This document shows positions 1 to 9,481 of a stretch of DNA of 64,000 nt, piece after piece. Both the position numbers and the translations under genes were made by a program. The notes under the pieces are model-generated. The model was not told where the DNA came from, did not search any database, and saw nothing but the letters and a program-made list of their open reading frames with translations. The stretch covers positions 1 through 64,000 of the forward strand of contig NW_027195361.1 in NCBI RefSeq assembly GCF_038502225.1. Direction: 5' to 3'. The DNA comes from Cherax quadricarinatus (Eukaryota; Arthropoda; Malacostraca; Decapoda; Parastacidae). Position 1 is the stretch's first letter, and every line of letters begins with the position of its first letter.

Positions 1-499
1 GCTTTAAATTTTTTTAAAGTTTCTTGTGGGGGGTCTCTGGGGCGGGACCTGGGGGGTGAGCGGGCGTGGGACTTTCCCTGAACTGGCTGTAGGCGTGTGA
101 CCACGAAAGGGCGGGGTGGAACTTCGGGCAACGGAGTGCAGAGGGTTTCCTCCCCTTGGGGTAGGCGGCCCCAGCCAACCCTAAAGTGAACGAAGGCCCA
201 GAAACCCACCACTGGGTGGGGGCCTCTGGCGGGAGCGTGAGGAACCCACTGCTGAATGGCGCAGCTTACATAGCTGGGCGTGGGGTTTTGGGGCAACGGG
301 AGTCAGAGGAGGCTTCCCCCCCGGGTGGGCCCCGGGCGCCCAATCCTGATGGTAAAGACGAAGGTCAGAACCACCACTCGGTAAAAAAAAACCTCTGGCT
401 GTGAGCGAGGGGGAGACCAACACTAGCTGAATGGCAGCGCTTCACTTACAGGCTGAGGCGGGGGGCTTTGAAAACGGCGAGGGGCCCTGGCTGTATGCG
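1..499. repeat. Diverged GC-rich tandem repeat, unit about 165-175 bp
   Basis: Landmarks recur at a steady offset: 'gggcaacgg' at 126 and 291, 'gctgaatggc' at 251 and 426, and a C-run block near 160 and 320. A third partial copy starts near 455 and a decayed one precedes 95. Copies are strongly diverged by eye. The short open frames on both strands look like by-products of GC richness and have no recognisable domain. It is probably satellite or an unrecognised repeat family. The array stops at 499, where CR1 sequence begins. Confidence 0.55.
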
Positions 500-566
500 T
501 ATTACAATGGGCTTAGAGAACACTTATCATCTGTTGACTGGGGTAACGAAGAGAGCTATCAATATG
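500..566 (+). pseudogene. CR1-A LINE ORF2 fragment (end of endonuclease region)
   Basis: This 67-bp piece matches the CR1-A segment at 13440-13505, coding for residues around REHLSSVD and ESYQYD. It is cut off at 566 by PLE P1 sequence. The same LINE copy seems to resume at 4384, but about 480 bp of the region between endonuclease and reverse transcriptase is missing, so the PLE insertion was accompanied by a deletion or the two pieces come from different copies. Confidence 0.75.
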
Positions 567-655
567 AATCTGATTCTCCTCCACCACGATGCTGTGAACA
601 CTAACTCCAAGGCCGAGGGACTGATTCCCTCATCTTTTGTATATAGTTCTACTGT
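567..655 (+). mobile_element. PLE P1 pseudo-LTR, left part
   Basis: It includes 'ccgagggactgatt', a phrase shared with other PLE repeats here (26680s, 46290s). It continues at 4258 on the far side of the RTE-A insertion, where the ribozyme and terminal motif of the same repeat are found. The RTE insertion point is bracketed by similar sequence ('tcttcctatt' at left, 'tatgtcctatt' at right), which I read as a degenerate target duplication. Confidence 0.6.
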
Positions 656-914
656 CTTCCTATTTTTTTTTATTATCACACTGGCCGATTCCCACCAAGG
701 CAGGGTGGCCCGAAAAAGAAAAACTTTCACCATCATTCACTCCATCACTGTCTTGCCAGAAGGGTGCTTTACACTACAGTTTTTAAACTGCAACATTAAC
801 ACCCCTCCTTCAGAGTGCAGGCACTGTACTTCCCATCTCCAGGACTCAAGTCCGGCCTGCCGGTTTCCTTGAATCCCTTCATAAATGTTACTTTGCTCAC
901 ACTCCAACAGCACG

Positions 915-2617
915 TCAAGTATTAAAAACCATTTGTCTCCATTCACTCCTATCAAACACGCTCACGCATGCCTGCTGGAAGTTCAAGCCCCTCGCACACA
1001 AAACCTCCTTTACCCCCTCCCTCCAACCTTTCCTAGGCCGACCCCTACCCCGCCTTCCTTCCACTACAGACTGATACACTCTTGAAGTTATTCTGTTTCG
1101 CTCCATTCTCTCCACATGTCCGAACCACCTCAACAACCCCTCCTCAGCCCTCTAGACAACAGTTTTGGTAATCCCGCACCTCCTCCTAACTTCCAAACTA
1201 CGAATTCTCTGCATTATATTCACACCACACATTGCCCTCAGACATGACATCTCCACTGCCTCCAGCCTTCTCCTCGCTGCAACATTCATCACCCATGCTT
1301 CACACCCATATAAGAGCGTTGGTAAAACTATACTCTCATACATTCCCTCTTTGCCTCCAAGGACAAAGTTCTTTGTCTCCACAGACTCCTAAGTGCACCA
1401 CTCACTCTTTTTCCCTCATCAATTCTATGATTCACCTCATCTTTCATAGACCCATCCGCTGACACGTCCACTCCCAAATATCTGAATACATTCACCTCCT
1501 CCATACTCTCTCCCTCCAATCTGATATTCAATCTTTCATCACCTAATCTTTTTGTTATCCTAATAACCTTACTCTTTCCTGTATTCACCTTTAATTTTCT
1601 TCTTTTGCACACCCTACCAAATTCATCCACCAATCTCTGCAACTTCTCTTCAGAATCTCCCAAGAGCACAGTGTCATCAGCAAAGAGCAGCTGTGACAAC
1701 TCCCACTTTGTGTGTGATTCTTTATCTTTTAACTCCACGCCTCTTGTCAAGACCCTCGCATTTACTTCTCTTACAACCCCATCTATAAATATATTAAACA
1801 ACCACGGTGACATCACACATCCTTGTCTAAGGCCTACTTTTACTGGGAAATAGTTTCCCTCTTTCCTACATACTCTAACTTGAGCCTCACTATCCTCGTA
1901 AAAACTCTTCACTGCTTTCAGTAACCTACCTCCTACACCATACACTTGCAACATCTGCCACATTGCCCCCCTATCCACCCTGTCATATGCCTTTTCCAAA
2001 TCCATAAATGCCACAAAGACCTCTTTAACCTTATCTAAATACTGTTCACTTATATGTTTCACTGTAAACACCTGGTCCACACACCCCCTACCTTTCCTAA
2101 AGCCTCCTTGTTCATCTGCTATCCTATTCTCCGTCTTACTCTTAATTCTTTCAATAATAATTCTACCATACACTTTACCAGGTATACTCAGCAGACTTAT
2201 CCCCCTATAATTTTTGCACTCTCTTTTAACCCCTTTGCCTTTATACAAAGGAACTATGCATGCTCTCTGCCAATCCCTAGGTACCTTACCCTCTTCCATA
2301 CATTTATTAAATAATTGCACCAACCACTCCAAAACTATATCCCCACCTGCTTTTAACATTTCTATCTTTATCCCATCAATCCCGGCTGCCTTACCCCTTT
2401 TCATTTTACCTACTGCCTCACGAACTTCCCCCACACTCACAACTGGCTCTTCCTCACTCCTACAAGATGTTATTCCTCCTTGTCCTATACACGAAATCAC
2501 AGCTTCCCTATCTTCATCAACATTTAACAATTCCTCAAAATATTCCCTCCATCTTCCCAATACCTCTAACTCTCCATTTAATAACTCTCCTCTCCTATTT
2601 TTAACTGACAAATCCAT
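915..2617 (-). pseudogene. RTE-A reverse transcriptase and C-terminal region, frameshifted
   Basis: The RT domain shows NYRGISLLS, EQGGFRKGRGC, FMDLEKAYDRVD, RQGCVMSPWLFN and the catalytic LLFADDT, so the active-site aspartates are present. The C-terminal part contains YGCEAWVMN and RWFGHVERME. Three lesions are visible against copies B and C: loss of one base near 1346 shifts the frame after LSLEAKR, a nonsense codon lies near 1152 (CAG to TAG in sense orientation), and the frame junction with the endonuclease near 2675 is also broken. The natural product would use a nicked target as primer for reverse transcription; this copy cannot make it intact. Confidence 0.85.
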
Positions 2618-2634
2618 TTGTTCTCTAGGCTTTC

Positions 2635-3819
2635 TTAACTTGTTAATCTCACTCCAAAACTTTTTCTTATTTTAACAAAATTTGTTGATAACATCTCACC
2701 CACTCTCTCATTTGCTCTCTTTTTACATTGCTTCACCACTCTCTTAACCTCTCTCTTTTTCTCCATATACTCTTCCCTCCTTGCATCACTTCTACTTTGT
2801 AAAAACTTCTCATATGCTAACTTTTTCTCCCTTACTACTCTCTTTACATCATCATTCCACCAATCGCTCCTCTTCCCTCCCGCACCCACTTTCCTGTAAC
2901 CACAAACTTCTGCTGAACACTCTAACACTACATTTTTAAACCTACCCCATACCTCTTCGACCCCATTGCCTATGCTCTCATTAGCCCATCTATCCTCCAA
3001 TAGCTGTTTATATCTTACCCTAACTGCCTCCTCTTTTAGTTTATAAACCCTCACCTCTCTCTTCCCTGATGCTTCTATTCTCCTTGTATCCCATCTACCT
3101 TTTACTCTCAGTGTAGCTACAACTAGAAAGTGATCTGATATATCTGTGGCCCCTCTATAAACATGTACATCCTGAAGTCTACTCAACAGTCTTTTATCTA
3201 CTAATACATAATCCAACAAACTACTGTCATTTCGCCCTACATCATACCTTGTATACTTATTTATCCTCTTTTTCTTCAAATATGTATTACCTATAACTAA
3301 ACCCCTTTCTATACAAAGTTCAATCAAAGGGCTCCCATTATCATTTACACCTGGCACCCCAAACTTACCTACCACACCCTCTCTAAAAGTTTCTCCTACT
3401 TTAGCATTCAGGTCCCCTACCACAATTACTCTCTCACTTGGTTCAAAGGCTCCTATACATTCACTTAACATCTCCCAAAATCTCTCTCTCTCCTCTGCAT
3501 TCCTCTCTTCTCCAGGTGCATACACGCTTATTATGACCCACTTCTCGCATCCAACCTTTACTTTAATCCACATAATTCTTGTATTTACACATTCATATTC
3601 TCTTTTCTCCTTCCATAACTGATCATTTAACATTACTGCTACCCCTTCCTTTGCTCTAACTCTCTCAGATACTCCAGATTTAATCCCATTTATTTCCCCC
3701 CACTGAAACTCTCCTACCCCCTTCAGCTTTGTTTCGCTTAGGGCCAGGACATCCAACTTCTTTTCATTCATAACATCAGCAATCATCTGTTTCTTGTCAT
3801 CCGCACTACATCCACGCAC
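2635..3819 (-). pseudogene. RTE-A apurinic-like endonuclease domain
   Basis: About 394 codons are open. Visible endonuclease motifs are LNVRG just upstream of 3819, LSETKL, VYAPGEERN, VVGDLNAKVG and TDISDHFLVV, matching the N, E, Y, D/N and SDH positions of LINE endonucleases. The domain nicks target DNA at the start of target-primed reverse transcription. The first codon at 3819 is GTG; the same frame runs a little further upstream but meets a TAG without any ATG, so the start is undetermined. One base missing near 2675 ('attttaac' against 'attttcaac' in copies B and C) separates it from the RT frame. Confidence 0.82.
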
Positions 3820-4257
3820 ATTTAAGCATCCCAGTTTTATAAAGTTTTTCTTCTTCTCTGTTTTAGTAAGTGTCTACAGGAGAAGGGGTTACTAGCCCAT
3901 TGCTCCCGGCATTTTAGTCGCCTCATACGACACGCATGGCTTACGGAGGAAAGATTCTTTTCCACTTCCCAATGGACAATAGAAGAAATACAGAAGAACA
4001 AGAGCTATTTAGAAAAAGGAGAAAAACCTAGATGTATGTATATATATATGCATGTGCGTTTCTGTCAAGTGTGACCAAAGTGTAAGTAGGAGTTGCAAGA
4101 TATCCCTGTTATCTAGCGTGTTTATGAGACAGAAAAAGAAACCAGCAATCCTACCATCATGCAAAACAGTTACAGGTTTCTGTTTCACAGTCATCTGGCA
4201 GGACGGTAGTACTTCCCTGGGTGGTTGTTGTCTACCAACCTACTACCTACTATGTCC

Positions 4258-4374
4258 TATTATGTCCTAGAATCTGTATTGATAAAGCCACTGGATGGCG
4301 AAACGTCTACAATAAAGATATCCAGATGTTGCACATGTGTCTTAACTTTCATATTGTCGGTATTTTATACCTTT
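4258..4374 (+). mobile_element. PLE P1 pseudo-LTR, right part
   Basis: It continues the repeat that starts at 567. It carries a hammerhead motif, an AATAAA, the phrase 'catgtgtctt' and the terminal 'ttgtcggtattttatacc' shared in variant form by the other PLE families. A minus-strand copy of the same family lies at 46086-46257. About 10 bp of unassigned sequence follow before CR1 resumes at 4384. Confidence 0.75.
4272..4319 (+). ncRNA. Hammerhead ribozyme, PLE P1 (core UUGAUAA)
   Basis: Stem I pairs UGUA (4275-4278) with UACA (4308-4311). The core UUGAUAA is at 4279-4285, followed by one extra A, stem II GCCA/UGGC, and GAAAC ending at 4304. The cleavage triplet is GUC (4305-4307). The usual core is CUGANGA; here positions 3 and 8 are U and A instead of C and G. 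AATAAA follows at 4311. Activity is inferred, not shown. Confidence 0.75.
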
Positions 4375-4383
4375 CTTGCACAA

Positions 4384-5038
4384 CTAGTGAAATGGTTGTG
4401 AGGCAGATAGACCAACTGAAGCAAAATAAGTCACCGGGTCCTGATGAGGTTTTTTCAAGGGTTCTAAAGGAATGCAAAATGGAAGTCTGTGAACCATTAA
4501 CTAATATTTTTAATTTATCTCTTCAAACAGGTGTAGTGTCTGATATGTGGAAGATGGCTAATGTAATTCCTATTTTTAAAACAGGGGACAAGTCGTTACC
4601 GTCAAATTACCGCCCAATAAGCCTGACCTCAGTTGTAGGCAAATTACTAGAGTCAATTATAGCTCAAATTATAAGAAGCCATCTCGATAAGCATAGCTTG
4701 ATTAATGATACTCAGCATGGATTCACAAGAGGCCGGTCTTGTCTAACTAATTTATTAACTTTCTTCAGTAAAGCTTTTGAGGCTGTTGACCACGATAAAG
4801 AATTTGATATTATTTACTTAGATTTTAGTAAGGCATTTGATAGAGTTCCGCACCAAAGACTGTTGAAGAAAGTAGCAGCTCATGGCATTGGGGGAAGAGT
4901 GCTCTCGTGGATCGAATCATGGCTCACAGACAGGAAGCAGAGAGTGTCCATAAATGGGGTTAAATCCGAGTGGGGATCGGTAACAAGTGGCGTTCCACAG
5001 GGATCAGTCTTGGGGCCGTCGTTGTTTATAATATATAT
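4384..5038 (+). pseudogene. CR1-A ORF2, N-terminal and central reverse transcriptase
   Basis: The frame is open from SEMVVRQIDQLKQNK through NYRPISLTS, QHGFTRGRSC, YLDFSKAFDRVPH and GVPQGSVLGP, and stops being LINE sequence at 5038 where PLE P2 is inserted. The remaining RT, including the FADD motif, lies beyond P2 and P3 at 8562-9397 with no other damage. The LINE was therefore in good condition when the PLEs landed. The preceding endonuclease is missing apart from the fragment at 500-566. Confidence 0.85.
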
Positions 5039-5107
5039 GGTATAAACCTTGGTAATAAATACCGACAAGTTGGTTTAGAAAGACACGTAAGCAAACACTA
5101 TAACATA

Positions 5108-5156
5108 TTTATTAGAAAACGTTTCGGTCCTGGGACCTTGATCACTTCTAACATAT
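5108..5156 (-). ncRNA. Hammerhead ribozyme, PLE P2 minus arm (core GUGAUCA)
   Basis: On the minus strand UUAGAA pairs with UUCUAA as a 6-bp stem I. The core GUGAUCA is at 5145-5139, followed by an extra A, stem II GGUCC/GGACC, GAAAC and the triplet GUU. Positions 3 and 8 are G and C, a swapped version of the usual C-G pair. AATAAA follows. It is the inverted twin of the motif at 7499-7550. Confidence 0.7.
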
Positions 5157-5329
5157 AGAGGTAGAAAGACATTATATATAGGCGGAGAGTGAGGTGTGAC
5201 GCACGTGACCTGAGGAATGTCATAAGAACATAAGAATTGAGGAACACTGTAGAAGGCCTACTGGCCCATGCGAGGCAGGTCCTTATCAAAACAACCTCTG
5301 CCTATGATGAGGACGGGTAGACGATGAAA

Positions 5330-6190
5330 TCATGTGATTCCTGTGTTGTTGGGTTGGTGCTGCTTAAGTATCATGTATGCCAATGTTTTTGAAATTTTGT
5401 AGTTTCCAGTGTTGCGTTCTATAGTGTCGGTGACGGCGATTAGTGAGGCTTCTAGGCACCGTCGGCGTCTGAGGTCTGGTTCGGTGAGAACAAGTTGTGC
5501 CTCATTCCAGTTCATCAAATGCCCCGTGGAGTCTCTGTGGAGGACACATGCGTACCTTACATCGTCTCTGTTAGAGGCATTTCGATGTTCATTCAGGCGG
5601 ACTGCAAGATCTCTGCCTGTCTCGCCTACATATTTCTTGGGACAGAACCCACAGGGGATAGTGTAGACGCCTGCTGTAGAAGTTAGAGGTGTGGGGCTGC
5701 GTTTCGTAGTGAGGTCTTTGATAGATGATGTGTTTATTGTGGAAACGTTGATGTTACTCATAGCAAGTGCCCTGCGAGTATTCGTGGCAACATCGCCACA
5801 TGGGAGTACTATGAACTGTTTTGGGGGCTGTTCCATGGACGGTTTGTTGAGGATAGCTTGTGCCTTTAGTCTGCAATCTCGGATGAAGAAAGATGGGAAC
5901 TGAAGACGTGTAAAGGCTTGTGTTATGTAAGTGCATTCTTCTTCTAGAAAACAAGGACTGGAGATGCGAAGAGCTCTCAAGAAGAAGCCAATGAGGACTC
6001 CTCTCTTAGTGCGGGTGTCTTGGTGTGAATAAAAGTGTATAAGATCGTCCTTGTTGGTAGGTTTTCTATATACTTTGAAGAGAAGTTTGTCACTGTCGGG
6101 AGATCTGCACAGTAGAACGTCGAGGAAAGGAAGTTTGCCATCATTTTCGAGTTCAAGTGTGAACTTTATTGATGGTTCACTGAAAACCAC
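5330..6190 (-). pseudogene. PLE P2 RT C-terminus plus GIY-YIG endonuclease, minus arm
   Basis: About 286 codons are open. The N-terminal part is the end of the Penelope RT (PFLDVLLC, YRKPTNKDDLIHF, GFFLRALRI). The C-terminal part is a GIY-YIG nuclease (GVYTIPCGFC, KKYVGETGRDL, RLNEH). PLEs use this nuclease for target cleavage. The catalytic RT motif YVDD is absent because the arm begins downstream of it. In the plus arm the same protein carries a stop that this arm lacks. Confidence 0.85.
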
Positions 6191-7324
6191 GACCTCCCTT
6201 TACCTCTTCTAGATTTCATCAATCTAGTGGAACTTTGTGTTAATTTCAACTTCTTCAAGTATCAGGACAACTGTTACAAACAATGCTTTGGGATGGCAAT
6301 GGGCAGCTCGCTCAGTGCTGTGCTTGCCAACCTCTTCATGGAAAACCTGGAGACAGAGAAATTCAGCACCCTCATTCCCAACACCGTTACCTGGCTAAGA
6401 TACGTTGATGATATATTGGTTTTCTATCCGAGACGTCTCAATATCCACACCCTTCTCAACAAGATCAATGCAGTTGAACCATCAATAAAGTTCACACTTG
6501 AACTCGAAAATGATGGCAAACTTCCTTTCCTCGACGTTCTACTGTGCAGATCTCCCGACAGTGACAAACTTCTCTTCAAAGTGTATAGAAAACCTACCAA
6601 CAAGGACGATCTTATACACTTTTATTCACACCAAGACACCCGCACTAAGAGAGGAGTCCTCATTGGCTTCTTCTTGAGAGCGCTTCGCATCTCCAGCCCT
6701 TGTTTTCTAGAAGAAGAATGCACTTACATAACACAAGCCTTTACACGTCTTCAGTTCCCATCTTTCTTCATCTGAGATTGCAGACTAAAGGCACAAGCTA
6801 TCCTCAACAAACCGTCCATGGAACAGCCCCCAAAACAGTTCATAGTACTCCCATGTGGCGATGTTGCCACGAATACTCGCAGGGCACTTGCTATGAGTAA
6901 CATCAACGTTTCCACAATAAACACATCATCTATCAAAGACCTCACTACGAAACGCAGCCCCACACCTCTAACTTCTACAGCAGGCGTCTACACTATCCCC
7001 TGTGGGTTCTGTCCCAAGAAATATGTAGGCGAGACAGGCAGAGATCTTGCAGTCCGCCTGAATGAACATCGAAATGCCTCTAACAGAGACGATGTAAGGT
7101 ACGCATGTGTCCTCCACAGAGACTCCACGGGGCATTTGATGAACTGGAATGAGGCACAACTTGTTCTCACCGAACCAGACCTCAGACGCCGACGGTGCCT
7201 AGAAGCCTCACTAATCGCCGTCACCGACACTATAGAACGCAACACTGGAAACTACAAAATTTCAAAAACATTGGCATACATGATACTTAAGCAGCACCAA
7301 CCCAACAACACAGGAATCACATGA
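6186..7324 (+). pseudogene. PLE P2 RT plus GIY-YIG endonuclease, plus arm
   Basis: The frame starts inside the RT (VELCVNFNFF), then shows GMAMGSSLSAVLANL, the catalytic RYVDDILV, PFLDVLL, YRKPTNKD and the GIY-YIG domain (VYTIPCGFCPKKYVGETGR). A nonsense codon at 6774 (CGA to TGA against the minus arm) separates RT from nuclease. The change is of the CpG-decay type. The 5' part of the ORF, including the first RT motifs, is missing. Confidence 0.87.
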
Positions 7325-7498
7325 TTTCATCGTCTACCCGTCCTCATCATAGGCAGAGGCTGTTTTGATAAGGACCTGCCTCGCATGGGCCAGTAGGCCT
7401 TCCACAGTGTTCCTCCATTCTTATGTTCTTATGACATTCCTCAGGTCACGTGCGTCACACCTCACTCTCCGCCTATATATAATGTTTTTCTACCTCTG

Positions 7499-7550
7499 TA
7501 TGTTAGAAGTGATCAAGGTCCCAGGACCGAAACGTTTTCTAATAAATATG
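7499..7550 (+). ncRNA. Hammerhead ribozyme, PLE P2 plus arm (core GUGAUCA)
   Basis: Stem I is UUAGAA (7503-7508) with UUCUAA (7537-7542). The core GUGAUCA is 7509-7515, an extra A 7516, stem II GGUCC/GGACC 7517-7528, then GAAAC and GUU (7534-7536). Position 3 is G and position 8 is C. The 6-bp perfect stem directly abutting the core supports the reading as a genuine hammerhead fold despite the altered core. Confidence 0.72.
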
Positions 7551-7635
7551 TTATAGTGTTTGCTTACGTGTCTTTCTAAACCATAATATATATCAATGAT
7601 CTTGGTAGGTAAGACACATAGGCAACAGTTAGGCA

Positions 7636-7692
7636 ACTTTATTCCGAAACGTTTCTCCTACACAGTAGGCTTCTTCAGTCGAATACAGAAAG
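7636..7692 (-). ncRNA. Hammerhead ribozyme, PLE P3 inverted pseudo-LTR
   Basis: The minus strand has core CUGAAGA (plus positions 7678-7672), stem I CGA/UCG with an outer CUUU/AAAG helix, an extra A, and stem II around a UGU loop. The closing base pair of stem II next to GAAAC is mismatched in this copy (GGA in place of GGC), so activity may be reduced. AATAAA is part of the 3' strand of stem I. Confidence 0.68.
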
Positions 7693-7837
7693 TAGGCAGG
7701 AACAGTAGAGATGTGAAGACGATGTAATCAGTCCATCACCCTTGAAGTCGTAGAATTTGAAGTTGTCAGTCCCTCGGCCTGGAGAAGTTCAGTTCCATAG
7801 TCAGGAACTATCTGAAGATCAAGCGACAGTGCGGAGA

Positions 7838-7845
7838 CTTAAATA
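7838..7845 (-). promoter_or_regulatory. TATA-like box in the inverted P3 pseudo-LTR
   Basis: TATTTAAG is on the minus strand, about 160 bp upstream of the ribozyme core of the same repeat. The same box is at 8287-8294 in a direct repeat. Promoter role is inferred from position. Confidence 0.35.
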
Positions 7846-8009
7846 CTGTCGGAAGGAGAGGTGCAGAGTAGTAGTAGTAGTAGTGAGAGTGTAGCACCTG
7901 ACTATGGAAATGAACTTCTCCAGGCCGAGGGACTGACAACCTCAAATTCTACGACTTCAAGGGTGATGGACTGATTACATCGTCTTCACATCTCTACTGT
8001 TCCTGCCTA

Positions 8010-8066
8010 CTTTCTGTATTCGACTGAAGAAGCCTACTGTGTAGGCGAAACGTTTTGGAATAAAGT
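8010..8066 (+). ncRNA. Hammerhead ribozyme, PLE P3 first direct pseudo-LTR
   Basis: The core CUGAAGA is at 8024-8030, then an extra A, stem II GCCUAC/GUAGGC with a UGU loop, GAAAC and GUU. Stem I is CGA with UUG (one G-U wobble), extended by CUUU/AAAG. Position 7 is A, which the CUGANGA consensus allows. AATAAA lies in the stem I internal loop. Confidence 0.78.
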
Positions 8067-8153
8067 TGCCTAACTGTTGCCTATGTGTCTTACCTACCAA
8101 CCTGTCGGTATTGTATACCATTTTGATGTTCATCTTGTCAGACACTGCAACAC

Positions 8154-8255
8154 ATGGCCTCTTGGTACAGAAAACGCCTTAGACAACCCTTTCAAGTGAG
8201 AACTGTTGGATCTGAGAGGGACCTGACCTCTCAGTGGCTACACTCTCACTACTAC
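8154..8255 (+). pseudogene. PLE P3 ORF 5' end fragment
   Basis: A start codon at 8154 opens MASWYRKRLRQPFQ and about 30 codons follow before the sequence runs into the next pseudo-LTR. It is preceded by 'cttgtcagacactgca', nearly identical to the leader before the start codon of PLE P5 at 26861, which supports this ATG as the true PLE start. No catalytic domain remains. Confidence 0.55.
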
Positions 8256-8286
8256 TACTACTACTCTGCACCTCTCCTTCCGACAG

Positions 8287-8294
8287 TATTTAAG
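8287..8294 (+). promoter_or_regulatory. TATA-like box in direct P3 pseudo-LTR
   Basis: TATTTAAG lies about 160 bp upstream of the hammerhead core at 8454, in the arrangement also seen in PLE P5. It probably sets the transcription start of the element; inferred only. Confidence 0.4.
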
Positions 8295-8439
8295 TCTCCG
8301 CACTGTCGCTTGATCTTCAGATAGTTCCTGACTATGGAACTGAACTTCTCCAGGCCGAGGGACTGACAACCTCAAATTCTACGACTTCAAGGGTGATGGA
8401 CTGATTACATCGTCTTCACATCTCTACTGTTCCTGCCTA

Positions 8440-8496
8440 CTTTCTGTATTCGACTGAAGAAGCCTACTGTGTAGGCGAAACGTTTCGGAATAAAGT
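8440..8496 (+). ncRNA. Hammerhead ribozyme, PLE P3 second direct pseudo-LTR
   Basis: The core CUGAAGA is at 8454-8460, an extra A, stem II GCCUAC/GUAGGC with a UGU loop, GAAAC, GUU, then UCG pairing with CGA, and AATAAAG pairing in part with CUUU upstream. It is the best-formed of the three P3 copies. Confidence 0.8.
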
Positions 8497-8561
8497 TGCC
8501 TAACTGTTGCCTTTGTGTCTTACCTACAAATCTGTCGGTATTGTATATCATTTTGATGTTC

Positions 8562-9397
8562 ATATCAATGATCTTGATGAAGGAATTACTAGTGATATGA
8601 GCAAATTCGCCGATGACACGAAGATAGGTAGGATAATTGATTCAAACGTAGATGTTAGGGAACTTCAGGAGGATTTAGACAAACTCTACTCTTGGTCAGA
8701 AAAGTGGCAGATGCAGTTCAATGTAGATAAATGCAAGGTTCTGAAGCTCGGGAGTGTCCATAACCCTAGCACTTATAAGTTAAATAATGCAGAACTTAGC
8801 CATACAGATTGCGAAAAGGACTTGGGGGTTATGGTAAGCAGCAACCTTAAACCAAGACAGCAATGCCCAAGCGTACGTAATAAGGCAAATAGATTACTGG
8901 GATTTATATCAAGAAGTGTAAGCAACAGAAATCCAGAGGTTATACTGCAGCTTTATACATCATTAGTAAGGCCTCACCTAGATTATGCAGCTCAATTCTG
9001 GTCTCCATATTACAGAATGGACATAAATTCGTTAGAAAACATTCAGCGTAGGATGACTAAATTAATACATAGCATTAGAAATCTTCCTTATGATGAAAGA
9101 TTGAAGACTCTTAAGTTACATTCACTTGTTAGACGAAGAATGAGGGGAGACCTGATCGAAGTGTATAAGTGGAAGACAGGTATTAATAAAGGGGATATTA
9201 ACAAGGTCTTGAGGATATCTCTCCAAGAGAGAACCCGCAGTAATGGATTTAAATTAGATAAGTTTAGATTTAGAAAGGACATAGGAAAGTATTGGTTTGG
9301 AAATAGGGTAGTTGATGAGTGGAACAGTCTACCTAGTTGGGTTATTGAGGCTTGGACTTTGGGTAGTTTCAAATTTAGGTTGGATAAGTACATGTAG
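8562..9397 (+). pseudogene. CR1-A ORF2, reverse transcriptase C-terminal part
   Basis: It continues the frame broken by P2 and P3: NDLDEGITSDMSKFADDTK with the catalytic FADD, then WSEKWQMQFNVDKCKV, ELSHTDCEKDLGVMV, RPHLDYAAQFWSP and the C-terminal WNSLPSWV and FKFRLDKYM. The frame is uninterrupted to the stop at 9395-9397. The next base begins the 5' leader of another CR1 copy, so the usual 3' UTR of this copy is missing. Confidence 0.85.
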
Positions 9398-9481
9398 TGG
9401 TGACGTGTACTTAGCTCAGTGGTGACGTGTACTTAGCTCTGTGAAGACCTGTTTGTGTGCTCTCTGTGAATCTGTACCAGG
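9398..9481 (+). repeat. CR1-A 5' leader with a short tandem duplication
   Basis: The block 'gtggtgacgtgtacttagct' occurs twice in a row (about 9398-9438), followed by 'ctgtgaagacc' and the ORF1 start at 9482. It joins the 3' end of one CR1 copy to the 5' end of the next, head to tail. Confidence 0.5.

Larger units (their letters stand above)
656..4257 (-). mobile_element. RTE-like LINE, copy A (nearly full length)
   Basis: This is a minus-strand non-LTR retrotransposon. Its 3' end is at 656 (A-rich on the element strand), followed by a 3' UTR, a reverse transcriptase, an endonuclease and a 5' leader reaching about 4257. Copies B (11085-13160) and C (34138-37707) are very similar by eye, so the family spread recently. 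The 5' leader contains a short TA run near 4034, expanded to about 99 bp in copy C. Assignment to the RTE clade rests on the EN-RT layout, the reverse transcriptase motifs and the C-terminal YGCEAW / WFGHVER region. No ORF1 is seen. Confidence 0.8.
5039..7582. mobile_element. PLE P2, inverted-arm insertion
   Basis: A Penelope-like element is inserted in CR1-A, flanked by an 11-bp target duplication 'ataatatatat' (5028-5038 and 7583-7593). It consists of a minus-strand arm (about 5039-6181) and a plus-strand arm (about 6473-7582) that are near-perfect inverted repeats, joined by about 290 bp present only in the plus arm. Both arms end in a pseudo-LTR with a hammerhead motif. Neither arm contains the 5' half of the PLE ORF. 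The arms differ by few substitutions, so the palindrome is young. Confidence 0.88.
7605..8561. mobile_element. PLE P3, short insertion with three pseudo-LTRs
   Basis: It lies in the same CR1-A copy only 22 bp from P2 and is flanked by a 15-bp duplication 'atatcaatgatcttg' (7590-7604 and 8562-8576). Order: inverted pseudo-LTR (about 7605-7885), direct pseudo-LTR (about 7888-8130), a short piece of the ORF 5' end (8154-8255), and another direct pseudo-LTR (about 8240-8561). Each pseudo-LTR has a hammerhead; two have a TATTTAAG box. The RT and nuclease are absent, so it could only have moved in trans. Confidence 0.85.

Noticed and set aside
2054..2675. Plus-strand open frames opposite the RTE reverse transcriptase (for example 2214-2675)
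   Set aside because: They recur opposite copies B and C and are shadows of the coding strand, with no domains.
3870..3945. Possible mini-intron in the RTE 5' leader (GTAAG donor, pyrimidine tract and AG on the minus strand)
   Set aside because: Joining the sites does not bring any ATG into the endonuclease frame, and the upstream ATG seen in copy C is absent from copy A.
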